Shown: positions 1 through 9,999 of the stretch, one piece after another
Layout: each line of letters opens with the position of its first letter
Numbering within the stretch: the first letter of the stretch is position 1
Source of the DNA: Anthopleura xanthogrammica
Lineage: Eukaryota; Cnidaria; Anthozoa; Actiniaria; Actiniidae
NCBI GenBank assembly: GCA_964019055.1
Contig: OZ025218.1
Location: 2,811,191-2,875,190, forward strand
Length of the DNA: 64,000 bases
Reading direction: 5' to 3'
Made by a program: the position numbers and the translations under genes
Notes under the pieces: model-generated
Databases searched by the model: none
The model's input: the letters and a program-made list of their open reading frames with translations, nothing else
What the model was told of the DNA's origin: nothing

Positions 1-210
1 TCCTCAAATATAAGCCTCGCCATCAAGTCTGAATTTTAAGATATCGAACGTGGGGCATGGCATATTAGCAATGCCTGTCTCTGATAATCACCGTTATAGT
101 TTGTCGTGCGAGGCTGTATAAAGCGTACGTAAATCGTAAGTCCACTAGAACTAGAAGGGTTTGGGGTTTGGTGAGGAGTTATTTCACTCCACCATTAAGA
201 TAAAAGAAAA

Positions 211-530
211 CGATGGTTCAAATCGTGTTTTGGGGGGGGTATTTTTATTTATTTCATTATTTAGCCGTTAATCATGATTTATTTTTACATGCGATATTTT
301 TGAAAGCGCTCGTGCATCTCGAAAATAGTCTATTTTTGATTGTTAAAAAATATATATTGTTTTTATACCATTTGAACGATGGTTCAAATCGTGTTTTGGG
401 GGGGGGGGGTATTTTTATTTATTTCATTATTTAGCCGTTAATCATGATTTATTTTTACATGCGATATTTTTGAAAGCGCTCGTGCATCTCGAAAATGGTC
501 TATTTTTGATTGTTAAAAATATATATATTG
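211..530. repeat. Two-copy tandem repeat, period 166 bp
   Basis: Copy one starts at 211 and copy two at 377. Each begins CGATGGTTCAAATCG, then a G run, then an AT-rich body, then GAAAGCGCTCGTGCATCTCG and GTCTATTTTTGATTG. The last part matches the arms of the foldback element at 23321-23474. The first copy has a 73-codon ORF, which is only the repeat read through and is not a gene. Confidence 0.8.
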
Positions 531-539
531 TATGGCCCT

Positions 540-715
540 TCCAGTGCTCCGTATTTTTCTTACTTTTTCTTCTTGACAGGATTTGTTGTCCAAAGCACTA
601 ACTGTTTCAGGTTGTAGGTTAAATTATTGAGAACATTTTTTGCTTTATTTTATCGGTTTTGTGAGCAGTTGGATCCGGAAATACGTCACAACTTAATTAA
701 CAGCTCTATAATAGT
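540..715 (+). repeat. Dispersed repeat, GTGAGCAGTTGGACCCGGAAATACG type
   Basis: A block ending in GCAGTTGGATCCGGAAATAC then GTCACAACTTAA and AACAGCTCTAT. The same block, including the upstream GACAGGATTTGTTGTCCAAAG part, lies inverted at 38393-38560. Shorter pieces are at 21365-21412 and 18924-18945. The spread and both orientations mark it as a mobile repeat rather than a local duplication. Confidence 0.7.
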
Positions 716-722
716 TTCATTT

Positions 723-1006
723 ATATACCGATTCCGAACATGGCGGAAACAAACGGACGGCCTGGATCGAGGGGGCGAAAACGAGGCTAGTCAGTAATTC
801 GTTATCTGGTGTGCAAGCTTCATCTTTTTTACTGGTGTTACATGGTGTCTACATGGTGTTTACATCCATTAAGAATCGTTTTTAGTGATGTCTAAGGGAA
901 AGGGAAAAGCCAGCTTTCCACAGATCACGGACGACTGACTAGCCTCGTTTTCGCTTCCTCGATCCAGGAAAACCGCGTATGTCCGCCATGTTCGGAATCG
1001 GTGCAT
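723..1006. mobile_element. Foldback MITE-like element
   Basis: The arms at about 723-795 (ACCGATTCCGAACATGGCGG onward, ending GAGGCTAGTCAGT) and about 925-1005 are imperfect reverse complements around a 130-bp centre. The arms share GAGGCTAGTCA and an ACCGAATCG-like terminus with the elements at 6199-6359 and 25953-26111, so they may be one family. No coding sequence is seen inside. Confidence 0.7.
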
Positions 1007-1395
1007 AGAGGGTCTGAATGGGGTTAACCTTTAGTCGTAAAACGGTCAAAAATTTAGCCGTTAGGCATAAAAATGGGGAAAAATAATAATTTTAAAAAAA
1101 CGTTAGGCGTGAAATGTGTAAAAAAAAAAATGTTAACCGTATTTTTTTCATAGTCATGGTTTGTAAGACTTGTATTTGTCGAGATCTCTTCTCAAGACTG
1201 ATGTAATGTTATGCATTCATCCCAGAATGCTCAGAATGTTTTTTTTCATGAAGGTTTAGAACCACTTGAAATGAAACTTAATAAGTCTTTTGGCATCCGA
1301 GCGAAGGAGATATCAGCAAATAATGAACCGTTAGCCGTAAAAAGCCAAACTTTTAACCGTTAACCTTAAATGTTACCACCCCATTTAGACCCTCT
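1007..1395. mobile_element. MITE-like element with AGAGGGTCT termini
   Basis: The left end reads AGAGGGTCTGAATGGGGT and the right end, reverse complemented, reads AGAGGGTCTAAATGGGGT. Both continue into GTTAACC/TTAGCCGTAAAA-like subterminal motifs. The interior has no ORF. It directly abuts the right end of the foldback at 723-1006. Confidence 0.7.
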
Positions 1396-1849
1396 TCGTT
1401 TAGAGGAGAGACGAGAAAAAATGAGGGTTCTTTTTTGAGCGAAGGTTTCTGCACGTTCAGGACTGATTATTTTCGATTACTGATCGAGAGAAGAGAGGAA
1501 AGACGGGCCAGATTGGAAAAATGTTTTTACTTTATCTGAATACCCAAATAAAGATTTTGATAAATAATAATCTTTGTTGCTGTTGTTGTAAGATCGATAA
1601 TTGGGTAGTAACTATGGCCGTTTCTGGAATGAATGTTTCAGCACGTTCCTGATATTATTTTCATTTATTGAGAAGAGAGAGGAGAAAGGAAAGATGAGGG
1701 ATCTTTATTAAAATCCAATTACGCGAAAGAATCTTTTTTGAAATTTAAATTATGTTAGCAACGTACAGCGGAATTCTTAATCTTTATTGTTGTAGTAGTA
1801 TCGAATAATTAATTAGTTAGTAATCATTTCGTAAGGCTTTTTATTAATC

Positions 1850-2032
1850 GTTTGTCATATTTTATACGTCTTTTAGATTATGTAGATTTCTTTTTCTTTT
1901 TCGTTTTTAGATATTATAGATATTGTTATTATTAATCATTAGCTATTATTATTTGTTTGTAAAGCGCTTTTGGACATTTTTAGGAAAGGGTGCTATATAA
2001 ATAAAAATTATTATTAAAATTATTATTAAGTC
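1850..2032 (+). mobile_element. LINE 3' end fragment (CR1/L2-like tail)
   Basis: It contains TTTGTAAAGCGCTTTTGG then GGGTGCTATATAAATAAA and an ATTATTATT run, the usual 3' end of non-LTR retrotransposons of this type in invertebrates. No reverse-transcriptase coding sequence remains. A comparable tail ends the LINE fragments at 6470 (+) and 35606 (-). Confidence 0.65.
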
Positions 2033-2170
2033 TTTTCAAGAGATTTCTAGTTTTCTCTTCTGAAGAACATGGACCTTACCCTGGACTCCAGAGGTTCTAT
2101 TTCGCTTCCCGTGGTTTTAAATGCCAGGACGAGACATTCAAAACAGCAAACGCCGTTACATGGACCTTTA

Positions 2171-2656
2171 ATAGACCAATTCACGGTTTTCGGCAGCCAT
2201 TTTGAATTGTGGCAAACCCGGCAAAATATATAGAAATCTGGATCACTTTGACTTCCCGTAGCTCCGCTCAATTTTGTCGGACTTTCAAAATTTAAACTTC
2301 AACAACCAGCAGGCATGAACAGCAGCTGTTGGACTGAAAATAAGATCAATCTAAGTGTTTTAACTACCATTTACGAGTCGCTCGTTTTCCTATGATTTCC
2401 ATAACTCACGAGCCGATCGCGCCGATCGTTTTATTATGAAAACAAAAATCTTATTTTCTCAATTTGTAGCTTTCCAATATCCATCATATTATAGGTCATA
2501 AATAACAACGAAAATATTTTTTGAAAAAAGTTCAAATTTTGAAAATCCGACACAATTGAGTGGAGTTAGGGGAAGTCAAAGTTATCCAGATTTCTATATA
2601 TTTTGTCGAGTTTGCCCCAATTCAAAATGGCCGCCGAAAACCGTGAATTGGTCTAT
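2171..2656. mobile_element. Long foldback element with ATAGACC termini
   Basis: The left arm, 2171-2300, begins ATAGACCAATTCACGG. The right arm, about 2530-2656, ends CCGTGAATTGGTCTAT. The arms pair over roughly 120 bp with mismatches around a 230-bp centre. The ORF at 2047-2271 (-) lies across an arm and is judged spurious. Confidence 0.75.
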
Positions 2657-2659
2657 ACT

Positions 2660-3125
2660 CACTCATTTTAGAACTTAACGCGAATACGTATCATAGACGA
2701 GAACGTTAATTGGAATAGTAAAGTTTACTTTTGACAATTTTCGGTTTTCATAACTTTTTTTGATGTTACGAGGTAAAATGAGTTTTGTGGGTACTTGGGA
2801 ACACATTATCGATCAATGACTTATTCAATAAATCGTGATATTAAAGTAATCAAAAATATGATTTTTTTCTCGCACCAACGCGAAATTAAAGTGTCGCGAA
2901 ATATGTGACCTCAAAAATCGCGAAATTAACATGTCTCGAAAATTTGATGTTACGAGGTACGTCCCGTTCAGTGTGCGCGCTATTTCTTACCTATTTGACA
3001 TGAACTACACGACGAGTACCTTAAAAAACTAAAAAAAAGAAATAAAAGCCACTTCCGGAACAAAAAATATCGGAATTGATCAAAAGTAGGAAAGAAATTT
3101 TAAACTTTGACCTAGACTATACCAA
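2660..3125. other. AT-rich intergenic stretch, no gene seen
   Basis: It contains GCGAAATTAAAGTGTCGCGAAATATGTGACC-type text (about 2880-2915) that recurs at 3740-3770, so it is repeat derived. No exon-like ORF, tRNA or other RNA gene was recognised. Confidence 0.5.
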
Positions 3126-3129
3126 AATG

Positions 3130-3460
3130 ATCACTCAGTCAGGTTGCACTCGCGCACTGCCTCGCGTTTTTCTCTGACGTATCGAGATCCTGTTGTTTTG
3201 CACGCTTTTCGTCTGAGACCTACTGCATTGTTATATAACCGATGTACGAAGAAATGATTTCTGTAGCTCATATTAATTTTAATACTGACTGTTCTTAAAA
3301 ATTCCATCTATGAACAATATTTGTGACTTTCTCTATTAAATAGAATCGGTAAATCTGGAATAGTCGTCAGTATTATTATCACATAGTTAGAGCAAAATAT
3401 TTCGTGTTTGTGTTTTTTATTCTACACATAAAACAACCTTTCTAGGCAGTGGGAAAATGT
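3130..3460 (+). repeat. Remnant copy (U0) of the duplicated unit, gene deleted
   Basis: An R-module (3130-3248: CGCGCACTGCC, TTTTTCTCTGACG, ATCGAGATCC, GTTATATAACCGATGTACG) runs directly into the tail normally found downstream of the small gene (GATTTCTGTAGCTC; TTCTTAAAAATTCCATCTATG; TGTGACTTTCTCTATTAA; TATTATCACATAGTT). In units U1 and U2 about 1.5 kb including the gene separates these parts. U0 is therefore read as an older unit that lost its gene. Confidence 0.55.
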
Positions 3461-4514
3461 TTTAGTATAATCCTGAATAAAATGAAAAATAAGTTGCGAA
3501 GCAATTTTCATTGTATACGGGACTAACGAGGGGAGATAGAGGGTGGAAGGAGTGACGGCGGGCAGCTTTGTATGCCTTATTACACTTATTTTTCGCGACA
3601 CTTTTATTTTGCGATTTTTGCGATCCCGAAAACTGAAATCGCGAAATCAAAGAGTCGCAAAAAATAAGTGTCACGAAAGACAAGATAAGATAAGATAAAT
3701 TAAAGTAATCAAGAATATGATTTTTTCTCTTTCGCAAAATTGCGAAATTAAAGTGTCGCGAAATATGTGACCTCTGAGTCCCAATGCACTGTCATTTGCC
3801 CGCGCTTTTTGGTTTACACGCGCGCACTGCCTCACGTTTTTCTCTGACGGATCGAGATCCTCTTGTTTTGCAGGCTTTTCGTATGATCCCTACCGCATTG
3901 TGATATAACCGATGCATGACTACTTACAATAGCCTGCTACTAAGGGAATAACAACTATATATCAAAAATAAAAGATATGAAAACAATCGGTTTCAGAAAC
4001 AAACATTATTATACGATATATATATATTTTCTCATATTTTTAACTGTTTAACTGCTTATTCCCTTCAAAGAAGGAATTAAATATTACTACAGCAATCAAT
4101 ATGTTTTTAAACTGAGATTATGACAAAATTATTAAGAAATATATATCTATTATATATGTGTTTTTGTTTATTTCATGCAGTTTGCACGCGCACACTCACG
4201 TTTTTCTCTGAGAGATCGAGATCCAGTTGTTTTGCAGGCTTTTCGTATGATCCCTGCCGCATTGTTATATAACAGATGTACAGTACGACGAAATTAACAA
4301 TTGCTACAGCAATTACTATGTGTTTGAACAAAGATTATGATAAAATTCTTATAGAAAATATATCTATATTTGTATTCGTCCATCAATAATATGATTTTTG
4401 TCTTGTTTTGATACAAGTTGCATTCGAGTTTTAAGTAAAGGTCCATCATCGCCTTTTATGGTATAAAGAAGTGTCTTGAATCGGTGCAATTAAAGCCTTG
4501 CTGGTAGCAACGCC

Positions 4515-4524
4515 TATAAAAAAA
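4515..4524 (+). promoter_or_regulatory. TATA box of small gene copy 1
   Basis: TATAAAAAAA, 93 bp upstream of the ATG. The same box precedes copy 2 at 8081-8090. The sequence between box and ATG, including GACTGACGGTCGC and GTAAGCCATG, is kept in both copies, which supports a core promoter and short leader. The transcription start is inferred at roughly 4545. Confidence 0.6.
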
Positions 4525-4607
4525 GGGGAATAACGTACTTTAGCTACTGTTTCTAAATTGGAACAACGACTGACGGTCGCAACTGTAAGCGAACATTTCA
4601 GTAAGCC

Positions 4608-4925
4608 ATGTTAAAACGATTGAAAAAATCGAAACTCTGTCTTCTGTTGAGTCGAGCAAATTCTTCTTCTCCAGTCCCTCCAGAGCGTCCATTTACAAAT
4701 CCTGACTACAGCCCATCTCCACAGGCTGTACGGATATATACTCGACTTACGCCAGGTCTGGGTAGAAGGATACCCATAGAAGATAAGACTGTTGCAATGG
4801 TACACTTCACATTTGAGAACAACTATCAGCGAAGAGTAGAATGGCTGTACTCTCCTGTTGCAAAGGAAATACCAGACGCAGAAGGTTCAATGATATCGCA
4901 GAGTAGCCTGGATACCGACAAATAA
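4608..4925 (+). CDS. Small protein of unknown function, duplicated copy 1
   Basis: A single-exon ORF of 105 codons. The start ATG follows GTAAGCC and is conserved in copy 2. I do not recognise the protein. It begins with a basic stretch (MLKRLKKSKLCLLL), then a Ser/Pro-rich part with PPERPFTNPDYSPSPQ. A more ordered-looking middle follows (IYTRLTPGLGRRIPIED, then MVHFTFENNYQRRVEWLYSP) and an acidic, Ser-rich end. There are two short hydrophobic patches but no convincing signal peptide or membrane span. Compared by hand with copy 2, I count about six synonymous and five amino-acid-changing substitutions plus one in-frame 9-bp indel, a pattern expected under moderate purifying selection. A TATA box lies 93 bp upstream. 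A GTAAGT motif 40-50 bp after the stop, kept in both copies, could be a 3' UTR donor. It is probably a lineage-restricted gene; function unknown. Confidence 0.6.
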   Translation: MLKRLKKSKLCLLLSRANSSSPVPPERPFTNPDYSPSPQAVRIYTRLTPGLGRRIPIEDKTVAMVHFTFENNYQRRVEWLYSPVAKEIPDAEGSMISQSSLDTDK

Positions 4926-5118
4926 GGAAGGAAAGGAATTTGAAAGGAACACAGAACTATACCTAAATGTAAGTTACGAACACTCAAAATTAAAAAAAAT
5001 TAAAAAATTACGAATACTCGAGGATGCTATAACTACGAACGAATAATACTGGCTTTCATGTGCCAGTGTCGCTGATACTTCAAAACTCCTTGGGATAAGT
5101 TCTGATTTAATTTATTTA

Positions 5119-5313
5119 CCAATAGACTTTATCGGCTAACGCGTTGCTGTGTACGTTTTCACCCAATTCGAAACCTCTGGGAATAAGAACTTTTGTTTCA
5201 AAATATTTCCATAATGATATTGAAATACGACAGACAAAGAATCTTATTCCCAGAGGATTTGAATTCGGTGGAAACGTACATAGCAACGCGTTAGCCGTTT
5301 AGGTCTATTAATA
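5119..5313. mobile_element. Foldback element, CGGCTAACGCGTTGC family (copy in U1)
   Basis: The left end reads AATAGAC then TATCGGCTAACGCGTTGC. The right end reads GCAACGCGTTAGCCG then GGTCTATT. The arms are about 80 bp. The element was present before the segmental duplication, because U2 carries it at about 8650-8828. The flanks suggest an 8-bp target duplication close to AWTTACCA, as seen better in U2. Confidence 0.8.
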
Positions 5314-5901
5314 CCATTTAATTTATTTGGGATTTTTAAAAGGTTGGTCGGTGGGATAATCACGGCGCGCTACCTTTCAACTTCAAATCGCAAATGCGGG
5401 GATGGAAACAATTTTTTTGGGGGAAAAAATTATTAATGCTTTTTAAAAGAAAAAGATGAAATTTTCGACTGAGTATGTTTTTACTGAAATCAGAATTAAT
5501 ATAAAACCCCTGTGAAGTGGAAGTGCGTTTTTTAACTGCCTATTTTCTCTTCATTTTTTGATCTAATTTTTTAAATCGCGCTTGATATCTTGGAGGATGA
5601 GTACTTTGCTCAAGGTTCAGAAAATTTGAAGAAAATCTGTGAGAGCATTTTCGACAAATTTAGAGTTGAAGTTTTGAAGCATAAAAACTTTTGAAGAAAA
5701 AAACACACCATGGAAAATACGAATGTGAGATTCAACGCTCAGCGCATGATGAGAAGGAAGAGTGAAATACCGACGAATGCATTCTGCTTTCTGATTGGCT
5801 GTAAACAGTCTATGGTGTGAGATTAATGGAATTAATGACGTTTATGTAGATTTTTCGATATGATTTCTGTAGCTCCGGCGCATACACTTTTGGGTTGTAT
5901 G

Positions 5902-6470
5902 TGTGACAGCAACAATGATTTCTTGGTGCCAAGAATTAAGAGAAGCTCCTTCGGTGGACGAACCTTCGGGTTTGCTGGCCCTAAGTTATGGAACTCTCTT
6001 CCAAAACATCTAAAATTAATCAACGATACGAACCGCTTCAAAAAAGAACTTAAGACATTTATTCTTAGATCTGTATATAGCTCTTAATCGTTTTCATTTA
6101 GTTAGTTTTATCCTAGATTTCTTATTATTATTAGGAATAATTTTTCATATTAATTAGATGCATTTATTAGTTATTTTATTAATTTTAATAGTTAGGGATA
6201 CACCGAGTCGAGGTATGGCAGCCGATTTGAATGGCTGTTGTTCTGGACTGGCTGGCCTCGTGTTCATGTGGAAACATAAAGCGTTTTCGCGTGTATGGGG
6301 GGCTGGTCAGTCCGGGGCGGTGGTTGTCTCGATTGGTCACCGTATTTCGATTCGGTGTATAGGATTTTTTTTTTTTTAACTATATTTTTGGCATGTAGTA
6401 GACTGTGAAGCGCCATAGAGTACATATATATGGCGCTATATAAATGTAGAATATTATTGTATTATATTAT
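5902..6470 (+). mobile_element. 5'-truncated LINE (reverse transcriptase C-terminus)
   Basis: It encodes the last ~60 residues of a CR1/L2/Jockey-type ORF2 (key words LVPRIKRSSFG, GPKLWNSLPKHLK, RFKKELKTFIL), followed by an untranslated tail ending GGCGCTATATAAATG and ATT repeats. U2 at 9410-9440 has the uninterrupted sequence GTTGTATGTTCTTA, so the integration point is exact: after GTATG (5897-5901), resuming at TATGTTCTTA (6471). A MITE is nested inside its 3' tail. The 75-codon ORF starting at 5860 fuses host sequence to this LINE and is not a gene. Confidence 0.85.
6199..6359. mobile_element. Palindromic MITE nested in the LINE tail
   Basis: Its ends are TACACCGAGTCGAGGTATGGC and GTATTTCGATTCGGTGTA. 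The body has TTTGAATGGCTGTTGTTCTGG and a GCTGGCCTCGTGTTCATGTGG centre. It is the same family as 25953-26111. Flanks GTTAGGGA and TAGGATTT are compatible with a degenerate 5-bp target duplication. It splits the LINE 3' UTR, so it inserted after the LINE. Confidence 0.8.
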
Positions 6471-7113
6471 TATGTTCTTAATAATTCAATATTTGATCAA
6501 ATTGTGTGACTTTCTCTATTAATTGGAGAGTATATCCAGTTGAGTTGATCGCCTCGGAAAACATCGTCGTCTCGGGACCACAAAACACATTGATTCCCTC
6601 GGTCCCCGTCAATAGGTGTTAAATATACCAACTTTCAAAGAACACAACAAAATTATTCGATTTTTTAATTATTTGACTTTAAAAATTTAGAAAAACTCTT
6701 ACGCTTCCGGTGAAATCACTTCCGGTTTTGTTATTTCCCGGTAGATAACATATTATTGCCCGCTGAGAGCCGTTGCCGGAGAAACATCGAATCTTGTTCA
6801 TGTTCACGTGTTACCCTCTCGCCCAATCAGAGTACGAGAAAAATGGACTTTGACAGTTGGTATATAACAAAACAAAATAATTACTCATTCAGGTTACACA
6901 CTCGCGCACAGCCTCACGTTTTTCTCTGACGGATCGAGATCCTGTTGTTTTGCACGCTTTTCGTCTGAAACCTGCTGCATTGTTATATAACCGATGTACG
7001 ACTACTCAGAATAGGCTGGCACTAAGAATATAACAACTGTATATCAAAAATAAAAGATATGAAAACAATCGGTTTCAGAAACAAATATTAGCATTCGATA
7101 TTTAGAGATTATC

Positions 7114-7560
7114 ACATGTTTAGAGCCTGATATCGTTTTTATTCACGAGTTTCCCGTATTTTATCGCGAACAAGCGAGTCTGCGAGCGAGTGAGCGATAT
7201 GATAAGGAAAACGAGTGAATAAAAACGATATTAGCTCTTAACATGTAATAATTTGTTTATTACACATTTAGGGTCGATTATATATTATTATATATCGCGA
7301 GATGTTATGGGACAGTTTATCGTGAAGTGATATCATATTGTATTACTTCACTAATATGGTTTTTATTCACGGCTTTATTTCACGGATATCGACCCTAAAT
7401 GTGTAATAAATAGAGGATATTACATAGGGGCACGGAGATACGAATTTTATCTTCGAGTGTTGAAAAGATCTCTCACGAGTGAGCGCAGCGAACAAGTGAG
7501 AGATTTTCAACACGAGAAGATAAAATTTGTATCTCCAAGCTCCCAAGTAATATTCTCTTT
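7114..7560. mobile_element. Cluster of three adjacent foldback elements
   Basis: Palindrome one is 7114-7247 (arms with ATCGTTTTTATTCACGAG). Palindrome two is 7257-7409 (TTTATTACACATTTAGGGTC and its complement). Palindrome three is 7410-7560 (AGGATATTACAT, GGAGATACGAATTTTATCTTC, with a centre like TCACGAGTGAGCGCAGCGAAC). They lie end to end between the two R-modules of U2 and are missing at the matching place in U1. Confidence 0.8.
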
Positions 7561-7641
7561 ATCATATAATTATCAATGAAAAAGAAAAGAAAGCTTTTTT
7601 GAGCTTTTTTTTTGCAATAAGAAGTATGTTACCATAGTGAT

Positions 7642-7691
7642 GATATTTTCACATGTGAAAAAAACATGTTATTTTCACATGTGAAAATATC
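7642..7691. repeat. Short inverted repeat
   Basis: GATATTTTCACATGTGAAAA is followed by a 10-bp gap and then TTTTCACATGTGAAAATATC. Both arms are themselves built around TTCACATGTGAA. It could form a hairpin or be a small MITE end. No gene is nearby. Confidence 0.7.
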
Positions 7692-8080
7692 AAATTTTTG
7701 AAATAAAGAAATATAGGTATTTCATTAATAATCATATAATAAATATATATATTTGTGTTTCTGTTAATTTCAGTTTGCACGCGCGCACTCACGTTTTTCT
7801 CTGACGGATCGAGATCCTGTAGTTTTGTAAGCTTTTCGTCTGATCCCTGCCGTATTGTTATATAACCGATGTACAACGAAATTAACAATTGCTATACAGC
7901 AATTAATATGTGTTTCAACTCAAATTATGATAAAATTCTGATAGAAAATATAATTATATTCCATTCGTCCATCAATAATATGATTTTGTCTTGTTTGGAT
8001 ACACGTTGCATTCGAGTTTTTAGTAAACATACGTCATCGCCTTTTATGGTGTCTTGAATCGGTACAATAAGAGCTCTGCC

Positions 8081-8090
8081 TATAAAAAAA
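8081..8090 (+). promoter_or_regulatory. TATA box of small gene copy 2
   Basis: TATAAAAAAA, 96 bp upstream of the ATG at 8177, in the same setting as copy 1 (CCTATAAAAAAAGGG). Confidence 0.6.
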
Positions 8091-8176
8091 GGGTGGGGGA
8101 AACGTACTTTACCTTCTGTTTCTTAATTGGAACATCGACTGACGGTCGCCACTATAAGCGAACATATCAGTAAGCC

Positions 8177-8485
8177 ATGTTAAAACGATTGAAAAAATCG
8201 AAACTCTGTCTGCTGTTGAATCGAGCCAATTCTTCTCCTCCAGAGCGTCCATTTACGAATCCTGACTACAGTCCATCTCCACAGGCTGTACGGATATATA
8301 CTCGACTTACGCCAGGTCTGGGTAGAAGGATACCCATAGAAGATGAGACTGTTGCAATGGTACACTTCACATTTGAGAACAACTATCAGCGAAGAGTAGA
8401 ATGGCTGTACTCTCCGGTTGCAAAGGAAATACCTGACTCAGAAGGTTCAATGATATCGCAGAGTAACCTGGAGACCGACAAATAA
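8177..8485 (+). CDS. Small protein of unknown function, duplicated copy 2
   Basis: A single-exon ORF of 102 codons and paralogue of the gene at 4608-4925. It lacks three residues of the Ser/Pro stretch through an in-frame 9-bp deletion, so PPERPFTNPDYSPSPQ follows SANSS-like text more closely. Residue changes against copy 1 are S to N and K to E in the front and middle parts, and A to S, S to N and D to E near the end. The central block (IYTRLTPGLGRRIPIED onward) is otherwise identical. Promoter, leader, ORF and the first ~60 bp after the stop are all conserved, so both copies look functional. No domain recognised. Confidence 0.6.
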   Translation: MLKRLKKSKLCLLLNRANSSPPERPFTNPDYSPSPQAVRIYTRLTPGLGRRIPIEDETVAMVHFTFENNYQRRVEWLYSPVAKEIPDSEGSMISQSNLETDK

Positions 8486-8649
8486 GGAAGAAAAGGAATT
8501 TGAAAGGAACGTAGAACTACCTAAATGTAAGTTACGAACAGTCGAGGATGCTATACTGAACTAGAAACGAATAATATTGGCTTTCATGTGCCAGTGTCGC
8601 CGATACTTCAAAACTCCTTGGGATAAGTTCTCATTTAATTTATTTACCA

Positions 8650-8828
8650 ATAGACCTAATCGGCTAACGCGTTGCTATGTACGTTTCCACCCAATTCGAA
8701 ACCTCTGGGAATAAGAACTTTTGTTTCATAAAATTTCCATGTGATATCGAAATACGACAGACAAAGAATCTTATTCTCCAGAGGATTTGAATTGGGTGGA
8801 AACGTACATAGCAACGCGTTAGCCGATT
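8650..8828. mobile_element. Foldback element, CGGCTAACGCGTTGC family (copy in U2)
   Basis: Orthologous within the duplication to 5119-5313. The right terminus has lost GGTCTAT. The flanks ATTTACCA (left) and AATTACCA (right) look like an 8-bp target duplication with one mismatch, which points to a hAT-type transposase as the mobiliser. Confidence 0.7.
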
Positions 8829-9488
8829 AAATTACCATTTAATTTATATTTGGAAGGTTGCTCGAAGGGATAATCACGGCGCGCTACCTTTCAACTTCAA
8901 ATCGCAAATGCGCGCGCAGATGGAAACAATTTTTTTGGGGGAAAAATTATCAAGGCTTATTAAAAGAGAAAGATGAAATTTTCGAATGAGTATATGTTTT
9001 TACTGAAATCAGAATTAATATAAAACCCTCGTGAAGTGGTAGTGCGTTTTTTAACTGCCTATTTTCTCTTCATTTATTGACCTATTTTTTTAAATCGCGC
9101 TTGATATCTTGGAGGATCTTGGTACTTTGCTCAAGATTCATAAAATTTGAAGAAAATCTGTGAGAGCATTTTCGACAAATTTAGAGTTGAAATTTTGAAG
9201 CATAGAAATTTTTGAAGAAAAAAAAACACACACCATGGAAAATACGAATGTGAGATTGAACGCACAGCGCATGATGAGAAGGAAGAGTGAAATACCGACG
9301 AATGCATTCTGCATTCTGATTGGCTGTAAACAGTCTATGGTGTGGGATTAATGGAATTAATGACGCTTATGTAGATATTTCGATACGATTTCTGTAGCTC
9401 CGGCGTATACACTTTTCATGGGTTGTATGTTCTTATAAATTCCATATATGATCAAATTGTGTGACTTTTTTTATTAATTGGGGAGTAT

Positions 9489-9774
9489 ATCCAGCTGAGT
9501 TGATGGCCTTCTCCGAAAGGAATTATGGGTCACTATTTTTGGTTAGCATTTTTCTAGCATTTTCCGTGTATACAATGTAGACTTTTCTTGTTGATTGAAA
9601 TAAAATTCCGCCATGAGTTCAACTAGCATTTACGATTAATTTAAAGAAGGAAGAACTCGTATTTCATAAATTCTCTTGGCAGAATAATGGGAAATGCTAA
9701 TCAAAATTCGATGTCGAATCCTAAATTCTGATTGGTTGACCTTGAGTTTGTTCTGAAGGTCAACTCAGCTGGAT
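9489..9774. mobile_element. MITE-like element with ATCCAGCTGAGTTGA termini
   Basis: The left end reads ATCCAGCTGAGTTGA and the right end reads GGTCAACTCAGCTGGAT. The 250-bp interior has no ORF. In U1 (6535) only the first part of the left end is present before the two units diverge. Confidence 0.65.
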
Positions 9775-9999
9775 TGTATGCATTATTTATAAAATGTTGA
9801 ATCTGAAATGGTCGTCTTGCAGTCGTCAATAATATTATCACTTAGTTAACACCAAAATGTTTTGTGTTTGTGTCTTCTAGGCTACACATAAAAAGACTTT
9901 TAATTATTCTCGGCACCGGGAAAATTTTTTTGCGGGAAAATGTTTTAGCTATCCTCCGATAAGAGACAGGGTCCGGAATCGACTTAGAGGGGAAGGATC

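Larger units (their letters stand above)
3800..6560 (+). repeat. Segmental duplication unit U1
   Basis: The order is R-module (3816-3918), spacer, R-module (4182-4281), promoter, small gene (4608-4925), foldback (5119-5313), MITE arm with the CACACCATGGAAAATACG motif (about 5703-5825), and tail (5860-5901). The tail is interrupted by a LINE and resumes at 6471. The same order occurs in U2. The two align over almost their whole length apart from later insertions. Confidence 0.85.
6880..9490 (+). repeat. Segmental duplication unit U2
   Basis: It has the same order as U1: R-module (6882-7000), spacer with AAAAGATATGAAAACAATCGG, R-module (7772-7873), promoter, small gene (8177-8485), foldback (about 8650-8828), MITE arm (about 9229-9350), and tail with TTCTGTAGCTCCGGCG. 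Three foldbacks (7114-7560) separate its two R-modules and are absent from U1. Confidence 0.85.

Noticed and set aside
5860..6087. 75-codon ORF MISVAPAH...
   Set aside because: It is a chance fusion of host DNA with the LINE reverse-transcriptase end; the paralogous unit lacks the LINE part.
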